Notes under the pieces: model-generated
The model's input: the letters and a program-made list of their open reading frames with translations, nothing else
What the model was told of the DNA's origin: nothing
Database searches by the model: none
In this document: piece by piece, positions 61,189 to 64,000 of the stretch
How positions within the stretch are numbered: position 1 is the stretch's first letter
Layout of the letters: every line of letters begins with the position of its first letter
DNA from: Alviniconcha marisindica
Taxonomy: Eukaryota > Mollusca > Gastropoda > Provannidae
Direction: 5' to 3'
Assembly: GCA_018857735.1 (NCBI GenBank)
Contig: JABMCL010002757.1
Location: forward strand, 602,501-666,500
Length of the DNA: 64,000 nt
Translations under genes and position numbers: made by a program

Positions 61189-62145
61189 TATTGCAAAAAA
61201 AGGTTCCCTATCAAACAACGCATTGAATACAAATCAGCCACGCTTGTTTCCCGCTACTTTCATGGTACCCCCTACCAATCAACTTGTCCTTCAAATTCTC
61301 CAAACAGACTCATCGATCTTCTTCAGAAAGGAAGGGGGAAAAAGAAAAGAATAAAGAAACAGATGAAAACAAAGACAACAACAACAACAAAAACTGCTAC
61401 ATGTATTTTACACCCACGTATCAGTTTGAAAAGTCTACTGGCGCAAACAGTACGCAAAAAACGACCGGCCAAAATTAATTCTCTTGCGCGCCTTCAAAGG
61501 CTCCACTGTGCTGTGTTCAGGCAGCGTTTAGCCCACTGAACAAAAGGAGCCAGATTAAAACGTCAATATTTAAAAGCGACACAAACATCAGGCATTCTTC
61601 TGTATATTCATTATTTTTCCCCCTTGGTTTTGGTGTAGGTCTGTTCTCTGAAACTCATTACTGTAAGCATTCGCATTGAATTGTGCAACGTGTCCCTCGT
61701 CAGCAGTAAAATGGGCCTTTAAACTCCTATACGGAGAATGTAACAAAATGTATTTTATATTCATAATAATACACTGAAAACAGAACAGTTAATTAAACCA
61801 CACAACAAGCGAAAGTAGCTGGTATCAGCACAGCCCCAACATCAAACAGATAAAAGTCGCACAGATTGCTGGACAAGGCGAACGGTAAAAGAACAGAAAA
61901 AAACGAAATTGTAAGAAAGATGCAAACAAATCAGTAAGTATGAAAGACAACCAGCACCAACGTTTTTCTGCGATAGGTAGGATGGGTGTGGAGGCCTGTT
62001 CGTGTGTCTGATGTCTGATTGACTGATATTTGAGTGACGTCCAGTCAACCTCCAAAGTCATCAAAGCTCAAACAAGTCAAATCAACACGCTATACATCAT
62101 ACGGCGAGTTTACTCTGATTCGCTGTTGTCTGGGTCTTGCACGTG

Positions 62146-62147
<2 letters not shown>

Positions 62148-62216
<69 letters not shown>

Positions 62217-62260
62217 AAGTGCGTGTGCGTGCGTGTGTGCGCGTGCGTGTGTGTATGAGC

Positions 62261-62316
<56 letters not shown>

Positions 62317-62334
62317 GTGCGCGCGCGTGCGCGC
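62148..62334. repeat. (GT)n with GCGC blocks
   Basis: GT 62148-62213 and 62268-62310, with mixed GTGC and GCGC between and after. Confidence 0.95.
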
Positions 62335-62904
62335 GCCTGTGGGTGGGTGTGTACTTATTAGATATAATGTTTAGGGGTGACTTCGTTATTGGTGAGAGTG
62401 CTGGTATAGCGTTTTGGTTTGTGATTGCTGTGTAGTGGTCTCTATTGTATGTTTCGTAGGATTGTTTGCCATGACTGCGCACGCGCTTAGGGCTTTGTTG
62501 CAAGGTTAGGAAATTCTGATTATTATCATTGAGTTATTCGTAGCCACGACACTTCATGATTGAAGAGGATTTTGAAGAAATGAAATTAAATGAACCAGCA
62601 AAGTGGAAATGAGAAAGGGGGAATTGCTGACAGTAGGCAAAGCGCGCACAGCTGTAACACGCGTACTTCAGGCTTTACAGAGAAAACCTTACTGTCCCTT
62701 TTTTGGAGCAAAGGCAGGTTTCAGAAACCTTTAAAAAGGCCAGCGAAAAAGGGAGGAATCAAACTGAATTGTCCGGATTTAATGCACCCCAACCCTCCCT
62801 ACAAAACCACCAGCATAAAATCCGTATCACAAGTATCTAGCAGACCCCCCCCCCACCCACCCACGCCCACTTCCCAGGCCACTTCCATCCTCCCCGAGAG
62901 GAAT

Positions 62905-63170
62905 GTGTTGGTGGTGTGGCTCAGTGGGACACACACGGGACTCGGAATTAGATATTACGGGTTCGAATCCAATTTCGGTCGATCCCCCACCTCCAGCCTA
63001 CCCCCCTTCCTGCCCGCTAGCCCAGTCCCTTCTCCTTAGCTGAACTGTCGTCATGATGTCGAGGGGCTGGAAGAAGTTAGAGGCAAGACTTGTTGACCTA
63101 CCAGGTTGTCTGCGGTGCGCTAAAACCCCAGCTACTTACTAGTCAGATTGTCAGTCCTTGGGTAAGATGA
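62905..63170 (+). mobile_element. tRNA-like SINE
   Basis: A box TGGCTCAGTGG (62917-62927) and B box GGTTCGAATCC (62960-62970). The 3' limit is uncertain. No acceptor stem was identified. Confidence 0.6.
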
Positions 63171-63783
63171 ACATTTCAACAGCCCGCGTGCTAAGGGCAT
63201 GCGCACGTTAAAGATCCCACGAGATCCGCCAAACATCCTGTGGAAATTCAGCCATGAATTCTTTGATAATCAGAATACTGAGCTTCAATGAACCATCCCC
63301 CCCCCCCCCCCCCCCCCCCCACTTCCTTATCAGTTTGCTGTTCCCGAATTAGTCCTCCATCGGAAAGTTTCCGACCACTTCAGCAAACTCTACGCACTAA
63401 AGAACAACAAAAGAGGAATATCAACAGTTAAAAGACCGATTCAAAAGTACCACCCGCTAACAACGCCGACAAGGTAATGCTGACGGAGCGATGCTGCACT
63501 CGCAGAGACCGCCCGTGTAAACCTCCACCAGACTGTTCATTTCCCTGACGGAGGACGCTACAAGCCTCCTGCGGCTTGCAACAGTTTTGGGCTGTCGTTG
63601 AAGCGAAGCGAGCAGGAGGGCGATTATTGATAAAACTTGACGAATAACAGCAGAAAATCCCGCTACGTATTAGCCAACGGGCGAAAGGGAAGATCTCTCC
63701 CCCCCCCCCCCCCCCACTCCACTTTCAACTGCCGTCATCATACTTCGGAAAATGGAGGAAACGCTTAGTTGCTGCTTTTTAGG

Positions 63784-63784
<1 letters not shown>

Positions 63785-63873
<89 letters not shown>
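63785..63873. repeat. (GT)n microsatellite
   Basis: About 88 bp pure GT. Confidence 0.95.
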
Positions 63874-63877
<4 letters not shown>

Positions 63878-64000
63878 ACGCGCTTGTTAGCATGTGTGTG
63901 TATGAAGGCTGAAAATCAATGACCAATAATCGTTTGAGCTGCTTTATATGAATTTTTTTGCATGCACATAATATCAGTCTCCTTCACTCCATCTGCATTC

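Larger units (their letters stand above)
60910..64000. other. Region upstream of paralog 3
   Basis: Holds (CA)n (61060-61183), (GT)n with GCGC (62148-62334), a tRNA-like SINE (62905-63170), C tracts (63298-63320, 63701-63715) and (GT)n (63785-63873). Nothing recognised in 61190-62140, 62340-62900, 63325-63695 or 63880-64000. Confidence 0.5.

Overview
The window looks like animal, probably molluscan (most likely gastropod), nuclear DNA. Evidence: spliced Cys-loop receptor genes with GT-AG introns, very dense (CA)n/(GT)n and (GA)n microsatellites, tRNA-derived SINEs ending in (TTAC)n or (CTAC)n, and relics of several non-LTR retrotransposon families. No bacterial-type operon, CRISPR array or rRNA was seen. 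The assignment to Mollusca comes from receptor sequence and repeat style and was not tested by a search.

The genes are three paralogous pentameric (Cys-loop) ligand-gated channel subunits, all on the minus strand. Paralog 1 contributes only exon 1 (4826-5089); its other exons should lie left of base 1. Paralog 2 is complete: exon 1 32467-32727, exon 2 27763-28427, exon 3 25235-25793. Paralog 3 is complete: exon 1 60585-60836, exon 2 49966-50630, exon 3 48824-49391. In both complete genes the introns are phase 0 and phase 2, exon 2 is exactly 665 nt, and the predicted protein is 494 aa. Exon 1 carries the signal peptide and N-terminal helix, exon 2 the ligand-binding domain plus TM1-TM2, and exon 3 TM3, the cytoplasmic loop and TM4. 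The pore has the Gly-Glu-Lys signature of cation channels, but most residues that bind acetylcholine are replaced. A TATA-like box sits 36-150 bp upstream of each start codon.

Layout: 1-4.8 kb, probably intron 1 of paralog 1 (simple repeats and a SINE). 5.2-25 kb, intergenic: microsatellites, a palindromic MITE, a SINE pile-up at 15.3-16.6 kb, a repeat block at 20.2-21.3 kb and an L2-like LINE relic at 21.3-22.7 kb. 25.2-32.8 kb, paralog 2, with an RNase H retroelement relic in intron 2 and a 5'-truncated jockey/CR1-like LINE in intron 1. 32.8-48.8 kb, intergenic: microsatellites, a tandem duplication, SINEs and a second copy of the repeat block at 45.0-46.6 kb. 48.8-60.9 kb, paralog 3, whose 10-kb intron 1 holds a 40-bp hairpin, two minisatellites, LINE relics and inverted-repeat elements. 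60.9-64 kb, repeats and a SINE.

The most notable points are: a (CT)n tract starting next to the first 5' splice site in all three paralogs; near-identical TM1-TM3 coding stretches in paralogs 2 and 3 with diverged flanks, suggesting gene conversion; loss of the acetylcholine aromatic box in a cation-channel framework; and serial SINE insertion marked by repeated copies of one 9-bp target.
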